64,000 nucleotides of DNA from Candidatus Cybelea palsarum (GTDB taxonomy: Bacteria; Vulcanimicrobiota; Vulcanimicrobiia; Vulcanimicrobiales; Vulcanimicrobiaceae). The stretch is taken from contig PMUK01000189.1 of NCBI GenBank assembly GCA_003166915.1, positions 1-64,000 of the forward strand. Reading direction: 5' to 3'. The notes beneath the pieces are model-generated. The model ran no database searches, was not told the DNA's origin, and saw nothing but the letters and a program-made list of their open reading frames with translations. Shown here in pieces: positions 1 through 8,374 of this stretch; position 1 is the first letter of the stretch, and every line of letters begins with the position of its first letter. Both the position numbers and the translations under genes were made by a program.

Positions 1-853
1 GACAGGTCGCGTCAATCACGTTTAAGCTACCTCGCTCGGTAGCCTGGCGACGAACCTCGGGTGACACGCCATGGGCCGCGAGCACCACGACGGCTCCGTC
101 GGGGACCTCGTCGATTTCCTCGACGAAGATGGCGCCCTGTCGTTCTAGGTTGCGCACGACGTGCAGGTTATGCACGATTTGGCGACGAACGTACACCGGG
201 GCTCCGAATTTGCTGATCGCGCCCTCTACGGTCTCGATTGCGCGCTCGACTCCTGCACAAAATGAACGGGGTGACGCGAGGATGATCTCGTGCTCACCGC
301 AGGCGCGCGCCCAACGTTCCAGGGGCCCGCGAGCCGCCGAGAGCGAGCCGAGGGCGCGCAGCCCTCCGAATACTGGTCCGCGGGTGGTGGTATCTGAGAT
401 GGAGCGAACGACGGCCAGGGGGTTGTTCGGTAGGTAGTCCATGACCCAGGAGGACTCCATATCGACGGCGAGCGCACCGGAGGCTGCAAGAGTCTCACGT
501 TCGCTGGCCGGTACGTACTTAGGTGAGGTCACCACCGGACCGGTGTGCACCGCAAAGCGTGAACGCATGAACTCTGCACTGAGCATCGCGGCACCGGGAA
601 GTGTCCGTGACGCGACCGATTCGGTACTCCGCAGCTCGCTGGCAATGATCAAGTCGCCCGGAACGAGTTGTGGTGCGAGGGCACCCGCGACGCCGACGAG
701 TGCCACCGCCGTCAACTCGTCGAGGCGCGCGGCGAGTCTCTCGCCCGCTCGTTGGGCACGGTCACGCCCAGTGCCAATGATCGTGTCGGCGCCGCCGTAG
801 GCAATCGACTCGATGCGCAGCGGCGAGAGGACCTGGAGATTAGCCGTGTGCAT
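1..853 (-). CDS. Nucleoside phosphorylase (HpnG-like) - IspH fusion, partial
   Basis: The frame is open from an ATG overlapping the end of shc by 14 nt to the window edge (284 codons seen). The first ~165 residues look like a hopanoid-type nucleoside phosphorylase: a GVAGAL motif near residue 58, then AVDMESS and RSISDT. After a short linker the frame continues as IspH (4-hydroxy-3-methylbut-2-enyl diphosphate reductase) with [12 protein letters not shown], the HNLHVV and AAHGVS histidine motifs and VIDATC. The first two Fe-S cysteines are therefore present; the third lies outside. HpnG acts on adenosylhopane and IspH makes IPP/DMAPP, so the fusion links isoprenoid supply to hopanoid side-chain synthesis. 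Domain calls rest on motifs; the fusion is read directly from the frame. Confidence 0.82.
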   Translation of the reverse strand, partial: MHTANLQVLSPLRIESIAYGGADTIIGTGRDRAQRAGERLAARLDELTAVALVGVAGALAPQLVPGDLIIASELRSTESVASRTLPGAAMLSAEFMRSRFAVHTGPVVTSPKYVPASERETLAASGALAVDMESSWVMDYLPNNPLAVVRSISDTTTRGPVFGGLRALGSLSAARGPLERWARACGEHEIILASPRSFCAGVERAIETVEGAISKFGAPVYVRRQIVHNLHVVRNLERQGAIFVEEIDEVPDGAVVVLAAHGVSPEVRRQATERGSLNVIDATC

Positions 854-2741
854 CACCTTGCTTCATGTAACGACCGAGTGCCATGAGCGGGAACACTAGC
901 CGGTATAAATGGTAATTAATATAGAAATTTCCGGGAAAGCCGGTGCCGGTGAACCACGGCTCGTCCCAGGAGCCGTCTTCACGCTGGGTTTCTACGAGAT
1001 AAGCGACACCGCGATCCGTCGACGCTGAGCGTTCCGCGGCCGCGAGCATTCCCATAAGGGCCCAGCCGGTCTGAGACGCGGTTGAATGACCGCAACCTCG
1101 ATACGAGGATTCGCGGTACGATCGAAGGTCCTCGCCCCAGCCGCCGTCATCGTTTTGATGTTGCTCCAGGAAGATCACCGCTCGACGTATGGCGGGGTGA
1201 TGCGTCGGAACTCCGGCCGCTACCAGTCCGGGAATCGCTGCGCCCGTGCCATAAATATAGTTTGCGCCCCAGCGTCCGAACCAGGATCCGTCCTCTTCTT
1301 GGGAACTAAGCAGCCACGCGATGCCGCGCTCCACCGAGCTTTTCACGCGTTCACGTCCGGCGAGGGCTTCGAGGACGTGGGCCGTGACGTCGGCACTCGG
1401 CGGGTCGATCAACTCACCGAAGTCGCAGAAGGGAAGTTCGCGACAGAGTGTCCGGACGTTATCGACGTCAAAGGCGGCCCACCCGCCGTCTCGCGACTGC
1501 ATCCCTTCGATCCAGGTCAACCCGCGGCGCTCGGCGTCGAACGTAGGCTCGGCCGTCCGGCTAAGAGCCATCACGACCTCCGCCGAGTCGTCGATATCGG
1601 GATACGCGTCGTTTTGGAACTCGAACGCCCATCCGCTCGGTTGTAGATTCGGTCGGCGGACGGACCAGTCACCGGGGACGGCGATCTCTTGACCCACCAG
1701 GTAGCGCGAGGCTGAGCGCAAGACGGGGTCATCGGGGGACAGGCCCGCGTCAGCGAGTGCCGTCACGGCAAGGGCGGTGTCCCACACTGGTGACTGGCAG
1801 GCTTCGAGACGACGTCCTGCGTCATCTTCGATCGTGAAGCCGTCGAGCCCCACGATGCCCGCTTGCATGACAGGATGGTCGAGGGCGTAACCCTGTAGTC
1901 GAAGCGCAATCAGCGAGTAGACCCATGGTGGCTGAATGCCACCCCACGAACCGTCGGCCTCTTGACGCTGCACGATCCAGTGTTCAGCTCGGCGAAGCGC
2001 CGCTCGACGCACGAACGTGACCGGGTGGCGTTCGTACTTGTGCAGTAGCACGTCGAGTGCCTTAAATCTTCCTGACCACGTGGTGAGCGGATCGCGTGGA
2101 GCAGGCTGGGCGCCGGACATTAGCTCTTCGACGTTGAAGTTGAGGAGATGTGTCGGCCGATGCGCGCAAACGACGGTGAGGGCCACGACTGTCTGGCGAG
2201 CCCAGCAAGCAAAGTCGTAGATATTGAGCGGGAGACGAGGGCTGAGGTAGATGAGTTCTGGCGGCATGACGGGCAGATCACTCCACGGCCACAGGTTGAA
2301 CATGGCGAGCCAAATTCTGGTGAAGACGCGACTATTTTCAATGCCACCCGCCGCGATGATATAGCGCTGCGCACGTCGGAGGTGTTCGTCGGCGTCAGAA
2401 TCGCCAGCGAGGCGCAGCGCGACGTAGGCCTCGACGGTCGTCGACAGCTCGGGCGGGCCGCCGAAGAAGTTGGCCCAGGTTACGTCGGCCCGCTGCTGGG
2501 AGGCGATCCACCGGCCGGCCGCGGCGGTCTCCTCCTCCGTGCGGATGCCGAGGAACTGACGGAGCAGCAGGTCCTCAGCGTCCATCGTGACGTTGGTCTC
2601 CAGCTCGCCCTGCCACCAGCCGCCGGCGTGCTGCTGGTCCAGCAGGTGCTCGCGGGCGCGGGCCAGCGCGGCCGCCGCGCCGGAGAGCGCAGCCGGCCCA
2701 TCCGCGTCTGCCCGCGGGTGGGTCATCGGGCTGCTCACCAT
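840..2741 (-). CDS. shc: Squalene-hopene cyclase
   Basis: A 633-residue triterpene cyclase, normal length for the family, which converts squalene to hopene/hopanol at the inner membrane. The catalytic DxDD appears as DIDD in a PSGWAFEF...YPDIDDSAE context. Multiple QW-type repeats are visible ([43 protein letters not shown]). The ATG at 2741 overlaps the stop of the upstream chimeric ORF; a GTG at 2738 is an alternative. The first ~90 codons are far richer in G+C (51 of 60 bases in 2641-2700) than the 3' end (28 of 60 in 901-960), so the gene is compositionally mosaic. It is followed with overlap by the nucleosidase-IspH fusion, an actinobacterial-style hopanoid gene order. Confidence 0.93.
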   Translation of the reverse strand: MVSSPMTHPRADADGPAALSGAAAALARAREHLLDQQHAGGWWQGELETNVTMDAEDLLLRQFLGIRTEEETAAAGRWIASQQRADVTWANFFGGPPELSTTVEAYVALRLAGDSDADEHLRRAQRYIIAAGGIENSRVFTRIWLAMFNLWPWSDLPVMPPELIYLSPRLPLNIYDFACWARQTVVALTVVCAHRPTHLLNFNVEELMSGAQPAPRDPLTTWSGRFKALDVLLHKYERHPVTFVRRAALRRAEHWIVQRQEADGSWGGIQPPWVYSLIALRLQGYALDHPVMQAGIVGLDGFTIEDDAGRRLEACQSPVWDTALAVTALADAGLSPDDPVLRSASRYLVGQEIAVPGDWSVRRPNLQPSGWAFEFQNDAYPDIDDSAEVVMALSRTAEPTFDAERRGLTWIEGMQSRDGGWAAFDVDNVRTLCRELPFCDFGELIDPPSADVTAHVLEALAGRERVKSSVERGIAWLLSSQEEDGSWFGRWGANYIYGTGAAIPGLVAAGVPTHHPAIRRAVIFLEQHQNDDGGWGEDLRSYRESSYRGCGHSTASQTGWALMGMLAAAERSASTDRGVAYLVETQREDGSWDEPWFTGTGFPGNFYINYHLYRLVFPLMALGRYMKQGDAHG

Positions 2742-3340
2742 TGCCGGGCCGTGATGAACTCGGCGATCCCGGCGAACTCGGCCCTGACGTCGTCGGGCAT
2801 GTCCGTCTCGGCCAGGCACTTTTCCGCGGCCGCGAGCTGCGCCGCCGCCTCGTAGCCCAGTGTGCCCGACCGCGATACGACGCCAACATTGCCGCGCCTA
2901 TAAATGTGGCCTGGCATGATGCCAAGCATCGCTTTTCCAGGACTGATGATTCCGGCACAGTTCGGTCCGACGAGTGTCGTGCGCCGCTCGCGCGGATAAC
3001 GCAACAGATAGCGCTTGACCTTCATCATGTCCTGCGCAGGGATCCCGTCGGTGATGATACAGACGAGCCTGAGCGCGGCGTCCGCCGCCTCCATGAGCCC
3101 GTCGGCGGCAAATGGTGGCGGAATAAAGGCGAGACTCGCATCCGCGCCGGTGGCCCGCACGGCCTCCTTGACCGTATCGAACACCGGCCGATCGAGATGA
3201 CGCTGCCCGCCCTTGCCGGGCGTGACCCCGCCCACCAGATTCGTTCCATATTTCACCATGCGGTCGGTATGATACGAACCCTCCGCACCGGTGATACCTT
3301 GTACGATGACCCGGCTGTTCTTGTCTAAAAAGATCGACAC
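2735..3340 (-). pseudogene. sucD: Truncated sucD fused to a foreign C-terminal tail
   Basis: From a GTG 4 nt after sucC, residues 1-169 are a good succinyl-CoA synthetase alpha subunit: KNSRVIVQGITG, GGVTPGKGG, LVGPNCAGII, MPGHIYRRG, VVSRSGTLGYEAAAQL. SucD should then continue for ~120 residues including the phosphorylated histidine. Instead, at 2833 the frame passes into a 32-residue tail ending in EFITARQW, which resembles the C-terminus of a polyprenyl diphosphate synthase, a usual neighbour of shc. The product cannot be an active alpha subunit. Either a deletion joined two loci or the contig is chimeric here. The tail assignment is by resemblance only. Confidence 0.8.
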
Positions 3341-3344
3341 GCCC

Positions 3345-4520
3345 TTAGCCTCTCGTCTCCGAAGCGAGTCGCACCGCTTCGCTTGCGCCTTCATCCATCG
3401 TTTCCACCGGGGTCATGCCGGCATCGGCGAGGATGCGCCGGCCCTCTTCTTCGTTGGTTCCCGTCAAACGAATGACGAGTGGAATCTTTCGTGATCTCGT
3501 TTCCCGCATCGCTTCGACGACGCCGCGTGCAACTTCGTCGCCGCGCGTGATGCCGCCGAAGATGTTAATGAAAAAGACCGTCGCGCCGGTGTTGTTGACG
3601 ACGAGCTCGTAGCAGTTGCGGACCCGTTGCGCATTCGCGCCGCCGCCGACGTCGAGAAAGTTTGCGATCTGGCCGCCGGCATTGCTGACCGCGTCCATGG
3701 TCGCCATCGCGAGTCCGGCGCCGTTAGCCATCGTGCCGACGTCTCCGGGGAACCGCCGAAAGTTGCGAATTCCGACGCCGGCTTGCGCCGCGAGCGTTTC
3801 GTCCTCATCTAGCGGCAGCACCGCGTGCCAGCGCGCGAACTCGGGATTCTTGAACAAAGCATCGTCGTCGAGCTCGACCTTGGCATCGGAAGCAACGACG
3901 CGGCCGTCGGTCGTAAGCGCGAGCGGATTGATCTCGACGAGCTTCGCGCCGTACCGGAAAAACAGTTCGTACAGCGCGCCCGCGATCGCCGGAAACTGCT
4001 TACGATAACCCGGATCGAGCTGTGCCGCAAATGCGAGCTCGCGCCCGATGAAGGGCGAGTATCCGATCGCTGTATCAACGGGAAATTTCGCGATCGACTC
4101 GGGATGCCGCTCCGAAACCTCTTCGATATCCATGCCGCCGTAGCGACTGACGATGAAGACGGGCTTGCGCGCCGCGCGATCGATCGCCACCGCACAGTAG
4201 GCCTCCTTCGCGATCTCCAGCTTCTCTTCGACGAGTAGCGATTTTATCGGTTCGCCTTGCGGATTCTGGCGATTGGGCGGCATCGGCGTCGCCAAAATCT
4301 CCTCGGCGACGCGGCGCCCTTGCGCGGCATCGCTCGCCATCTTGATCTTGCCCGCCTTCCCGCGGCCGCCCATGAGGACTTGCGCTTTGACGACCCATTC
4401 GCCCGGGTTCTTTTCGATGAACTGCTCGACCGCGTCGGGCGTAAACGCGTGCTCGCCGCGCGGCACGGCGATGCCGGCACGCTTGAAAAGCTCCTTGCCC
4501 TGGTACTCCATTAAATTCAT
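3345..4520 (-). CDS. sucC: Succinyl-CoA synthetase (ADP-forming) beta subunit
   Basis: A complete 391-residue beta subunit of the TCA-cycle succinyl-CoA ligase. The N-terminal ATP-grasp region shows MEYQGKELF, VVKAQVLMGGRGKAGK and LVEEKLEIAKEAY; the metal site motif KLVEINPLALT and the C-terminal ligase motifs GAGLAMATMD, NFLDVGGGA and FINIFGGITR are all present. The stop lies 4 nt before the GTG of the truncated sucD, so the two were co-transcribed. The ATG at 4520 is chosen because it precedes the conserved MEYQGKELF by three residues. The leader carries the dispersed repeat 33 nt upstream. Confidence 0.97.
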   Translation of the reverse strand: MNLMEYQGKELFKRAGIAVPRGEHAFTPDAVEQFIEKNPGEWVVKAQVLMGGRGKAGKIKMASDAAQGRRVAEEILATPMPPNRQNPQGEPIKSLLVEEKLEIAKEAYCAVAIDRAARKPVFIVSRYGGMDIEEVSERHPESIAKFPVDTAIGYSPFIGRELAFAAQLDPGYRKQFPAIAGALYELFFRYGAKLVEINPLALTTDGRVVASDAKVELDDDALFKNPEFARWHAVLPLDEDETLAAQAGVGIRNFRRFPGDVGTMANGAGLAMATMDAVSNAGGQIANFLDVGGGANAQRVRNCYELVVNNTGATVFFINIFGGITRGDEVARGVVEAMRETRSRKIPLVIRLTGTNEEEGRRILADAGMTPVETMDEGASEAVRLASETRG

Positions 4521-4552
4521 AGCGGGCCCTCAGGTTCGCCCGCGGTCACGTT

Positions 4553-4597
4553 TGTCATCCTGAGCGCAGTAATGTCATCCTGAGCGCAGTCGAAGGA
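4553..4597. repeat. Dispersed dyad repeat, two tandem partial copies
   Basis: The core TGTCATCCTGAGCGCAGT occurs twice, 20 nt apart, and the second copy continues as CGAAGGA. The same core recurs at 39691, 54595, 56931 and 58857 in either orientation. It lies in the leader of sucC, 33 nt before the ATG. No open reading frame or transposase accompanies it. Confidence 0.85.
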
Positions 4598-4642
4598 CGA
4601 AGGACTTGCTATCTCCGTCGCATTTCGTGAATGCCGCCCGCT

Positions 4643-4714
4643 GGGGCGTTTCGATGGTGTCGACGAGGGAGCTGATACCTCCCCTCGCTGCGGGTTCGAT
4701 TCCCGTGCGCTCCA
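4643..4714 (+). ncRNA. tRNA-like / tmRNA-like domain without an mRNA-like region
   Basis: Bases 4643-4649 (GGGGCGT) can pair with 4707-4713 (GCGCTCC) as a 7-bp acceptor stem that includes a G3-U70 wobble, the alanyl-tRNA synthetase identity element, followed by discriminator A at 4714. Bases 4690-4706 form a perfect T arm (GCGGG, loop TTCGATT, CCCGT). The 5' part contains TGGTGTCGACGAGG, similar to the conserved tmRNA 5' segment. The middle is only a hairpin (GGGAG, loop CTGATAC, CTCCC), which could be read as a GAT anticodon arm. A normal D arm and an encoded CCA are absent. It could be a reduced tmRNA, a tRNA-Ile relic or an attachment-site remnant; I cannot decide between them. Confidence 0.5.
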
Positions 4715-4789
4715 GCGCAAGATCGACGCGCGTTGCGCGATCGATGTGTACGTGGTAGTGTGAGGTAGAGGTATCAGCTCCCTATCGAC
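4659..4789. repeat. Long-range inverted repeat enclosing the T arm
   Basis: Bases 4666-4681 (AGGGAGCTGATACCTC) are the perfect reverse complement of 4768-4783. After a small internal loop the pairing resumes between 4659-4663 and 4785-4789, giving about 21 pairs. This pairing competes with the hairpin of the tRNA-like element, so the RNA could switch between two folds. Confidence 0.75.
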
Positions 4790-4793
4790 GTCG

Positions 4794-4822
4794 CAGGAGG
4801 CATCTAACGATGCCTCCTGTTT
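4794..4822 (+). terminator. Strong hairpin, possible rho-independent terminator
   Basis: An 11-bp perfect stem (CAGGAGGCATC / GATGCCTCCTG) with loop TAAC is followed on the plus strand by only TTT. It would end a plus-strand transcript from the structured element. It also sits directly after the stop of the minus-strand acyl-CoA dehydrogenase, where it has no T tract. Confidence 0.5.
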
Positions 4823-4823
4823 G

Positions 4824-5969
4824 CTATTCCAGACGCCCCAACAGCGAGCGCGCGATGATGATCTGCTGGATCTCCGACGTGCCTTCGTAGATCTCCGTGA
4901 TCTTTGCGTCGCGATAGTGACGCTCGACCGCGAACTCCGTCGTGTATCCGTATCCGCCGTGAATTTGCAGTGCTTCGCCGGCGTGTTTGCGTGCAGCCGT
5001 TGAAGCAAAGAGCTTTGCCTTGCTCGCGGGAATCGCAAAGGGCTCGCCCGCGTCGGCAAGGGCGGCGGCGCGATAGGTGAGCATCCGCGCCGCATCGAGA
5101 TCCATCGCCATCTGCGCAATTTTGAACGAGACGCCTTCGAACGCCCCAATGGGCTTTCCAAACGCGATGCGCTCCTTGGCGAACTTCACCGACTCGTCGA
5201 GGCACGCGGCGAGAATCCCGATCGCCTGCGCCGCAATGCCGATGCGACCGGCGGTTAATGCCGTCATCGCGTTGCCGAAACCGGCGCCCTCTTCACCGAG
5301 CAGCGCTTCCGGACCGACGCGCACGTCGTCGAAGGCCAAATCGCAGGTGTTGCTCGTGTGGATTCCCAGTTTTTCGGTCACGCGCTCGATCGTGACGCCG
5401 GGCAAGTTCGGCTCGAAAAGAAAGGCGCTGACACCGCGAGCGCCGGGGCCGCCGGTGCGAAACATTCCCATGATGACGCCGGCATAGCTGCCGGTGCTGC
5501 ACCACTGCTTTCGGCCGTTGAGGGTATAGCCGCCGCCGGAGGGCTTTGCAGTAGCGCGTAGGGCTACCGCGTCGGACCCGGCATCCGATTCGGTCAGCGC
5601 GAATCCAGCGAGAACGTCGCGGCTTGCCAAAAGGGGCAGCCAGCGCTCCTTCTGATCCTTCGTACCGAGTTTTAGAATCGCCGAACAGATCATCGAATGA
5701 ACCGAGACGGTCACCGCCGTTCCCGCATCGACGCGCGCGAGCTCTTCGATCGCGAGCGCGTATGAAAGATAATCCGCTTCCGCGCCGCCGTACTCTTCGG
5801 GCACGAGGATTCCCATGATGCCTGCGCCGGCCAGCTTGCCATAGAGTTCGCGCGGAAAAACGTGGTCGCGATCCCACTGCGCGACGAACGGCGCGATCTC
5901 GCGTTGCGCGATCTCCGCCGCCAGCGCGCCGATCTGCCGCTGATCCCCGCTTAGCTCAAACTGCGAAAT
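4824..5969 (-). CDS. Acyl-CoA dehydrogenase with probable ATT start
   Basis: An FAD-dependent short-chain acyl-CoA dehydrogenase of 381 residues, the family's usual size. It shows GILVPEEYGG, ALTESDAGSD, NGRKQWCSTGS and the C-terminal IYEGTSEIQ that carries the catalytic glutamate. The conserved N-terminus (FELSGDQRQIGALAAEIAQ) extends well upstream of the first ATG at 5816. The frame closes at a TAG shared with the thiolase end, and no ATG, GTG or TTG lies between. The best start is ATT at 5967-5969, preceded by GGAG at 9-nt spacing and 6 nt after the thiolase stop. It likely works with the adjacent thiolase in beta-oxidation or butyrate-type metabolism. Confidence 0.92.
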   Translation of the reverse strand: MSQFELSGDQRQIGALAAEIAQREIAPFVAQWDRDHVFPRELYGKLAGAGIMGILVPEEYGGAEADYLSYALAIEELARVDAGTAVTVSVHSMICSAILKLGTKDQKERWLPLLASRDVLAGFALTESDAGSDAVALRATAKPSGGGYTLNGRKQWCSTGSYAGVIMGMFRTGGPGARGVSAFLFEPNLPGVTIERVTEKLGIHTSNTCDLAFDDVRVGPEALLGEEGAGFGNAMTALTAGRIGIAAQAIGILAACLDESVKFAKERIAFGKPIGAFEGVSFKIAQMAMDLDAARMLTYRAAALADAGEPFAIPASKAKLFASTAARKHAGEALQIHGGYGYTTEFAVERHYRDAKITEIYEGTSEIQQIIIARSLLGRLE

Positions 5970-5975
5970 GCGACG

Positions 5976-7316
5976 CTACTCCACACGCACGAGAAGGGCA
6001 TCGCCCTGCCCGCCGCCAGAGCAAATCGTCGCCACGCCGTAGCCGCCGCCACGTTTGCGCAGCTGGTTGATCAGCGTCGTTACGATGCGAGCCCCCGACG
6101 CGCCGATGGGGTGCCCCATGGCGACCGCGCCGCCGTACTGGTTGACGAAGCCGTCGTCGAGCCCGAGACGGCGACCCGACGTAATCGCGACGGCCGAGAA
6201 GGCTTCATTGATCTCCCACACGTGAATGTCATTCGTACTCAAACCAGCGCGGTCGAGCAGCTTGCGTGCCGCCATCGCGGGCGTCAAGCTAATGTAGGGC
6301 GAATCCCAGGCGACCGTCGCGTGCTCCACGATCGTCGCCAGCGCTTTGTAGCCACGCTCCTGCGCGTAGCCGGCGCCGGCGAGAATCAGCGCGCCAGCGC
6401 CGTCGTTGACGCCCGGCGCGTTTCCGGCGGTCACGGTACCGTTGCGTTCCAGAGGTTTGAGCTTCGCCAATGCCTCAATACTTGCGTCGGCCCGTACCGC
6501 TTCGTCGCGATCGACGAGCGTGTGTGGATGCTCGCCCGTAATGAACGGCGCGAACGACGCGTAATCCAACGTAAACTCTTCCGAAGGCTCATGGTCCCAG
6601 ACCGAGGCCGAACCACCCACCGCGACCGGCACCCGCACCTTCCCTTGACGCGGGAGACGCTCGGCGACGACTTTATCCTTCGCTTTGGTCGCGACTTTGA
6701 CGGCGACGATCTCGTCGGCAAAATGTCCCGCCGCGTGTGCTGCGGCGGCCCGACGATGGCTTTCCATCGAGAAGATGTCTTGCTCTTCGCGCGTGAGACC
6801 AAGCTCGTTGGCGACTTTGCTGCCCTGAGTTGCCATCGTCATCGGAAAATATTGATCCCAGAGGCCGTCGAAAATCATCGCATCGACGACCGTGCCGTCG
6901 CCGAAGCGATAGCCCCAGCGCGCATCGCGCAGCAGATACGGTGCGTTGGACATCGACTCCATCCCGCCGGCCGCGATAACGGAGTTGGCTCCCGCGTTAA
7001 TCGAGCGCATCCCATTGACGACCGCGAGCAATCCCGACGCGCATACTTTGTTGACGGTATCGGCCGTTACGGTCTTGGCGAGCCCCGACTTAAAGAGCAC
7101 CTGACGCGCCGGATTCTGTCCCACGCCGGCTTGCAGCACTTCGCCGAACGTCACATGCTCGATCTCGGTTGGATCGATCTTTGAACGCTCGATCGCGGCG
7201 GTAAGGGCGACGGCGCCAAGCGTCGTCGCGGAGAGCGGAGCGAGCGCTCCCCCGAGTTTGCCGAACGGCGTCCGCGCCATTCCGAGTACGACGGTCTTTG
7301 AATTCAACTCTGTCAT
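5976..7316 (-). CDS. Acetyl-CoA acetyltransferase (thiolase)
   Basis: A 446-residue thiolase that condenses or cleaves acyl-CoA/acetyl-CoA. It has the nucleophile in NKVCASGLLAV, the histidine in MGHPIGASGARIV, NEAFSAVA, and the second cysteine in CSGGGQGDALLV. It is longer than the usual ~390 residues because of an insertion around residues 225-275 (KVVAERLPRQGKVRVPVAVG... SFAPFITGEHPH). The ATG at 7316 gives MTELNSKTVVLGMARTPFG, a normal N-terminus. The frame stays open upstream into the inverted-repeat element and the CDF gene, but that extension is spurious. It precedes the acyl-CoA dehydrogenase by 6 nt. Confidence 0.95.
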   Translation of the reverse strand: MTELNSKTVVLGMARTPFGKLGGALAPLSATTLGAVALTAAIERSKIDPTEIEHVTFGEVLQAGVGQNPARQVLFKSGLAKTVTADTVNKVCASGLLAVVNGMRSINAGANSVIAAGGMESMSNAPYLLRDARWGYRFGDGTVVDAMIFDGLWDQYFPMTMATQGSKVANELGLTREEQDIFSMESHRRAAAAHAAGHFADEIVAVKVATKAKDKVVAERLPRQGKVRVPVAVGGSASVWDHEPSEEFTLDYASFAPFITGEHPHTLVDRDEAVRADASIEALAKLKPLERNGTVTAGNAPGVNDGAGALILAGAGYAQERGYKALATIVEHATVAWDSPYISLTPAMAARKLLDRAGLSTNDIHVWEINEAFSAVAITSGRRLGLDDGFVNQYGGAVAMGHPIGASGARIVTTLINQLRKRGGGYGVATICSGGGQGDALLVRVE

Positions 7317-7351
7317 AAGGTCTGCGATTCTATTTTTCTCGTATAAACGCC

Positions 7352-7504
7352 TAGGGAGGCTGGGGGCGGTCACGTCCCGTGAGGGGCGTGTGAAGGAGGA
7401 GCGAAGCCAGGATGGCGAGAGCGACGACGAGCCGAGTAGCTTTTTCGCCGGATGCGAAAAAGCGAGCGTCCCCGAACGGGACGTGACCGCCCCCAGCCTC
7501 CCTA
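7352..7504. mobile_element. MITE-like element with 29-bp perfect terminal inverted repeats
   Basis: Bases 7352-7380 are the exact reverse complement of 7476-7504. The 95-nt interior holds a second perfect 10-bp hairpin (7439-7448 / 7454-7463, 5-nt loop) and no transposase. The right arm ends exactly on the TAG stop of the CDF gene, so the element supplies that stop codon or inserted next to it. It fills most of the thiolase-CDF gap. The role could be a non-autonomous transposon or a structured RNA/terminator. Confidence 0.8.
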
Positions 7505-8374
7505 ATGCTTTACTACGATTGGACAGGTTTCGCACTCGAATTGGATAGTCACATGCGTTACACCGAAGTGCTCGCGGGCGCAGTCGTCGATCTCGCGTAG
7601 GACGACTGTCGCCTCGCTCAAGCGGCGGTCGTCGAGCAACACGTGCGCCGAGAGCGCGTGCGAGCCGCTGCCGATCGACCAAACGTGCAGATCGTGAATT
7701 CCTGTTACGCCGGGAATTTTTTCGATGTGTTGCGCGAGATCCGCGCTGTTCACGTCGCTCGGAACGCTTTCGAGCAGCACTTCGGTCGCGTCGCGCATCA
7801 GCCGCACGACGCCGACGACGATGATTGCCGCGACAAAGAGCGAGAGCAGCGGGTCGATCCAGGCGACGTGCGTCAGGCCAATCGCGATTCCGCCGGCGAT
7901 CACGGCCAGCGCGCCGAGCGCGTCGCCGAAGACGTGAAAGAGCGCCGCGCGGACGTTCATGTCGCGTTTGCCCGGCGCGCGCAACGAGACTCCGACGCCG
8001 GCGTTGACCGCAAGCCCGATTGCCGCAATGATCGTCATCACCCCCGCGTGCGGTTCGACGGGTGCGGCAAAGCGCCGCAGCGCGAAATACACGATTCCGA
8101 CCGTCGCGACGAGCAGAATCGTTCCATTGACGAGCGCGCCGAGCACTTCGATGCGGCCATAGCCGAACGTGCGGCGCGGGTCGGCCGGACGCGCCGCACC
8201 GGCCGACGCAACCAACGCCAGCGCGAGCGCGACGGCGTCCATGCAGACGTGTACCGCATCGCCGGTCAGCGCCAAGCTCCGCGAGACGGCGCCGCCCCAA
8301 AACTCGAGCAGCGCGACGAGCGCCGTCGCCAAGAGTGCAAAACTCAGACGGCGCGCAACGTTCGTCGCGCCCAT
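7502..8374 (-). CDS. Cation diffusion facilitator transporter
   Basis: A 290-residue CDF-family metal/H+ antiporter (Zn, Co, Fe or Mn efflux). Six transmembrane stretches fit the family, with HxxxD metal sites in TM2 (HVCMDAVAL) and TM5 (FHVFGDALGAL). A C-terminal cytoplasmic domain carries HDLHVWSIGSGSHALSAHV, and the tail is Cys/His-containing (FECETCPIVVKH). The ATG overlaps the stop of the upstream methyltransferase (TAATG), which fixes the start. The stop coincides with the end of the 29-bp inverted repeat. Confidence 0.93.
   Translation of the reverse strand: MGATNVARRLSFALLATALVALLEFWGGAVSRSLALTGDAVHVCMDAVALALALVASAGAARPADPRRTFGYGRIEVLGALVNGTILLVATVGIVYFALRRFAAPVEPHAGVMTIIAAIGLAVNAGVGVSLRAPGKRDMNVRAALFHVFGDALGALAVIAGGIAIGLTHVAWIDPLLSLFVAAIIVVGVVRLMRDATEVLLESVPSDVNSADLAQHIEKIPGVTGIHDLHVWSIGSGSHALSAHVLLDDRRLSEATVVLREIDDCAREHFGVTHVTIQFECETCPIVVKH

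Noticed and set aside
129-800. Plus-strand ORFs at the left edge
   Set aside because: They are opposite the nucleosidase-IspH fusion, which has strong motif support.
4643-4714. Plain tRNA-Ile(GAT) gene
   Set aside because: The loop CTGATAC fits an Ile anticodon arm, but the D region has no AGCTCAG-type motif, is too short, and G3-U70 points to alanine.
4517-5161. Minus-strand ORF across the sucC leader and structured element
   Set aside because: It reads through repeats, stems and the acyl-CoA dehydrogenase end in the wrong frame; no conserved motif.
7317-8300. Open frame continuing upstream of thiolase into the CDF gene
   Set aside because: The translation there has low-complexity Arg-rich composition and runs antisense-frame through a real CDF gene and the inverted repeat; the thiolase N-terminus fits ATG 7316.
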